NCBI GenBank assembly: GCA_026389635.1 | Contig: JAPLHM010000187.1 | Location: 1 to 7,258 of the forward strand | Direction of reading: 5' to 3' | DNA length: 7,258 nucleotides | From: Chloroflexota bacterium | GTDB lineage: Bacteria; Chloroflexota; Dehalococcoidia; GIF9; UBA5629 | Shown: positions 6,158-7,258 of the stretch, piece by piece | Numbering within the stretch: position 1 is the stretch's first letter | Layout: each line of letters begins with the position of its first letter | Program-made: the position numbers and the translations under genes | Notes under the pieces: model-generated | Told to the model about the DNA's origin: nothing | The model's database searches: none | Seen by the model: only the letters and a program-made list of their open reading frames with translations

Positions 6158-7189
6158 CTACAATTTATGGATGGAGCGGATTGTGGCCAGGAAGCCGCCG
6201 AAATCCCCCGGCGAGTATGACATGGGCGCCGCTCCCAGCGGGTCGTAAACCTCGCTATGGCCCAGTAGCAGTTCGATGGTAGCGGTGACTGAATAGGCCA
6301 GCGCCGTGAGGTTGTAACCGCCTTCCAGGGTAAATACCAGCCGGTTGGGGCAAAACTCATCTGAAATAGCCTTGATGATCTTGGTCATGCGCGCAAATCC
6401 CGTTGTTGTAAGCGTCATGTTGGATATTGTGTCCTGCCAGTGGGCATCGTAGCCGGCCGATACAAGCACCAGGTCGGGCTGAAAACGGCCGGCCAGCGGC
6501 GCCAGGATCCCGTTGAAAACCTGCAGGTATTCGTCGTCTCCCAGTCCGGCTTCAAGCGGGACGTTTACGTTATAGCCCTCCCCCGCACCCTTTCCGGTCT
6601 CTTCGGCCGCGCCGGTAAAGGGGTACCAGGGGTACTCATGGGTGGAACAATATAATACCTGTGATTCGCTGTAAAAGGCTTGCTGCGTACCGTTGCCGTG
6701 GTGGACGTCGAAATCAATTATTAGTATGCGCTTGATATCGTAATTGGCAAGGGCAAAGCGGGCGGCGATGGCAGCGTTGTTGAAAAGGCAGAAACCCATC
6801 TGGTGTGAGCGTACGGCGTGATGTCCCGGCGGCCTGACCGCGGCAAAAGCGCCCTCGGCCTTGCGCTCCATGACATGCTCGACGGCCGACATTACTCCGC
6901 CGGCGGCATAAATTGCCGCCTCCCATGACCCGGGGGAGGCGTACGTATCCGGGTCGAGCCATCCGCCACCGCTGTCGATCTCGGCTTTCAGGCTCCTGAT
7001 ATATTCCCGGTCATGTACGGCGGCTATCTCGTCTATGCCGGCGGGGCGGGGAGAGATTCGCAGGAGCTGTTCCCCGACTTTTGTCTCTTCAAGTATGGTA
7101 TCTATCGCTGTCAGGCGGTCCTTGCACTCGACGTGGTTGCCGGTTTCATGGCGCTGGTAGATCTCACTGCTTACATAGCCAACTGACAT
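6158..7189 (-). CDS. Histone-deacetylase-family Zn-dependent deacetylase / amidohydrolase
   Basis: Members of this arginase-fold family remove acetyl groups from lysine, polyamines or other small amides; the bacterial substrate cannot be told from sequence. The 343-residue protein (from ATG 7189) begins SVGYVSSEIYQRHETGNHVE, as the family does. It has RPPGHHA (119-125) with the His123/His124 pair, MGFCLFNNAAIAA (131-143), and IDFDVHHGNGTQ (158-169) with Zn ligands Asp161 and His163. SAGYDAHWQD (244-253) supplies the third ligand Asp248, and LEGGYN (288-293) holds the catalytic Tyr292. All catalytic residues are present. An in-frame TTG at 7255 would add 22 residues absent from the family and run through an inverted repeat, so I reject it. 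A TATATA at 7212-7207 could be a -10, but no convincing -35 is seen. The gene converges on the sec block with 57 bases between stop codons. AcuC-like or acetylpolyamine hydrolase activity are the obvious alternatives. Confidence 0.93.
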   Translation of the reverse strand: MSVGYVSSEIYQRHETGNHVECKDRLTAIDTILEETKVGEQLLRISPRPAGIDEIAAVHDREYIRSLKAEIDSGGGWLDPDTYASPGSWEAAIYAAGGVMSAVEHVMERKAEGAFAAVRPPGHHAVRSHQMGFCLFNNAAIAARFALANYDIKRILIIDFDVHHGNGTQQAFYSESQVLYCSTHEYPWYPFTGAAEETGKGAGEGYNVNVPLEAGLGDDEYLQVFNGILAPLAGRFQPDLVLVSAGYDAHWQDTISNMTLTTTGFARMTKIIKAISDEFCPNRLVFTLEGGYNLTALAYSVTATIELLLGHSEVYDPLGAAPMSYSPGDFGGFLATIRSIHKL

Positions 7190-7234
7190 CTGCTTGAGGA
7201 TTTCCTTATATAGATTTTTGAGGAATTTAACCCT

Positions 7235-7255
7235 TTGGCCGCGGACCCCGGCCAA
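7235..7255. repeat. 7-bp inverted repeat with 7-base loop, upstream of the deacetylase gene
   Basis: TTGGCCG (7235-7241) and CGGCCAA (7249-7255) are perfect reverse complements around CGGACCC. Within the window neither strand shows a T run after the stem, so it is not a clear intrinsic terminator. It lies 46 bases upstream of the deacetylase ATG and could be an operator, an attenuating hairpin or the end structure of an upstream gene outside the window. Confidence 0.5.
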
Positions 7256-7258
7256 TAA

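Noticed and set aside
1..7258. CRISPR array, insertion sequence, tRNA/rRNA, toxin-antitoxin or defence genes
   Set aside because: No spaced direct repeats, transposase motifs, terminal repeats or RNA gene signatures were found; nearly all the sequence is accounted for by the genes listed.

Overview
The window (about 7.26 kb, GC-rich) is a tightly packed stretch of bacterial housekeeping genes with one partial gene at the left edge. The protein styles suggest an anaerobic Chloroflexota-like bacterium, perhaps Dehalococcoidia: a short SecD of 439 residues, separate SecD and SecF, a long CCA-adding enzyme with an HD domain, GTG and TTG starts, and promoters that put the start codon almost at the 5' end of the mRNA. 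This taxonomic guess is inference from general family resemblance; no rRNA or other marker gene is present.

Left block, minus strand (1-2108): proB (glutamate 5-kinase, AAK plus PUA domains) followed by proA (gamma-glutamyl phosphate reductase, cut by the window start) form a two-gene operon for the first two enzymatic steps of proline synthesis. Only 17 bases separate them, and a strong Shine-Dalgarno site sits in that gap.

Divergent promoter region (2071-2167): a near-consensus sigma-70-type promoter drives the plus-strand genes, and an extended -10 element drives proBA. Both predicted transcription starts fall 2-3 bases before the start codon, so both lead genes look leaderless.

Central block, plus strand (2131-6154): cca (tRNA CCA-end synthesis or repair), secD and secF (membrane part of the protein export machinery, start/stop overlapped by 4 bases), and a 43-residue very hydrophobic protein that I do not recognise, ending at a textbook intrinsic terminator. 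The spacing and the absence of another terminator suggest one transcript. The internal genes all have recognisable Shine-Dalgarno sites, in contrast to the leaderless first gene. SecF carries Asn where the family has a highly conserved intramembrane Asp of the proton path, which is the most notable protein-level oddity.

Right block, minus strand (6158-7258): a complete histone-deacetylase-fold Zn hydrolase (343 residues) convergent with the sec block, with a 7-bp inverted repeat upstream of it. No mobile element, CRISPR array, tRNA or rRNA was seen, and I found no clear candidate for a wholly new multi-gene system. The best leads are the small Sec-linked membrane protein, the SecF substitution and the paired leaderless promoters.
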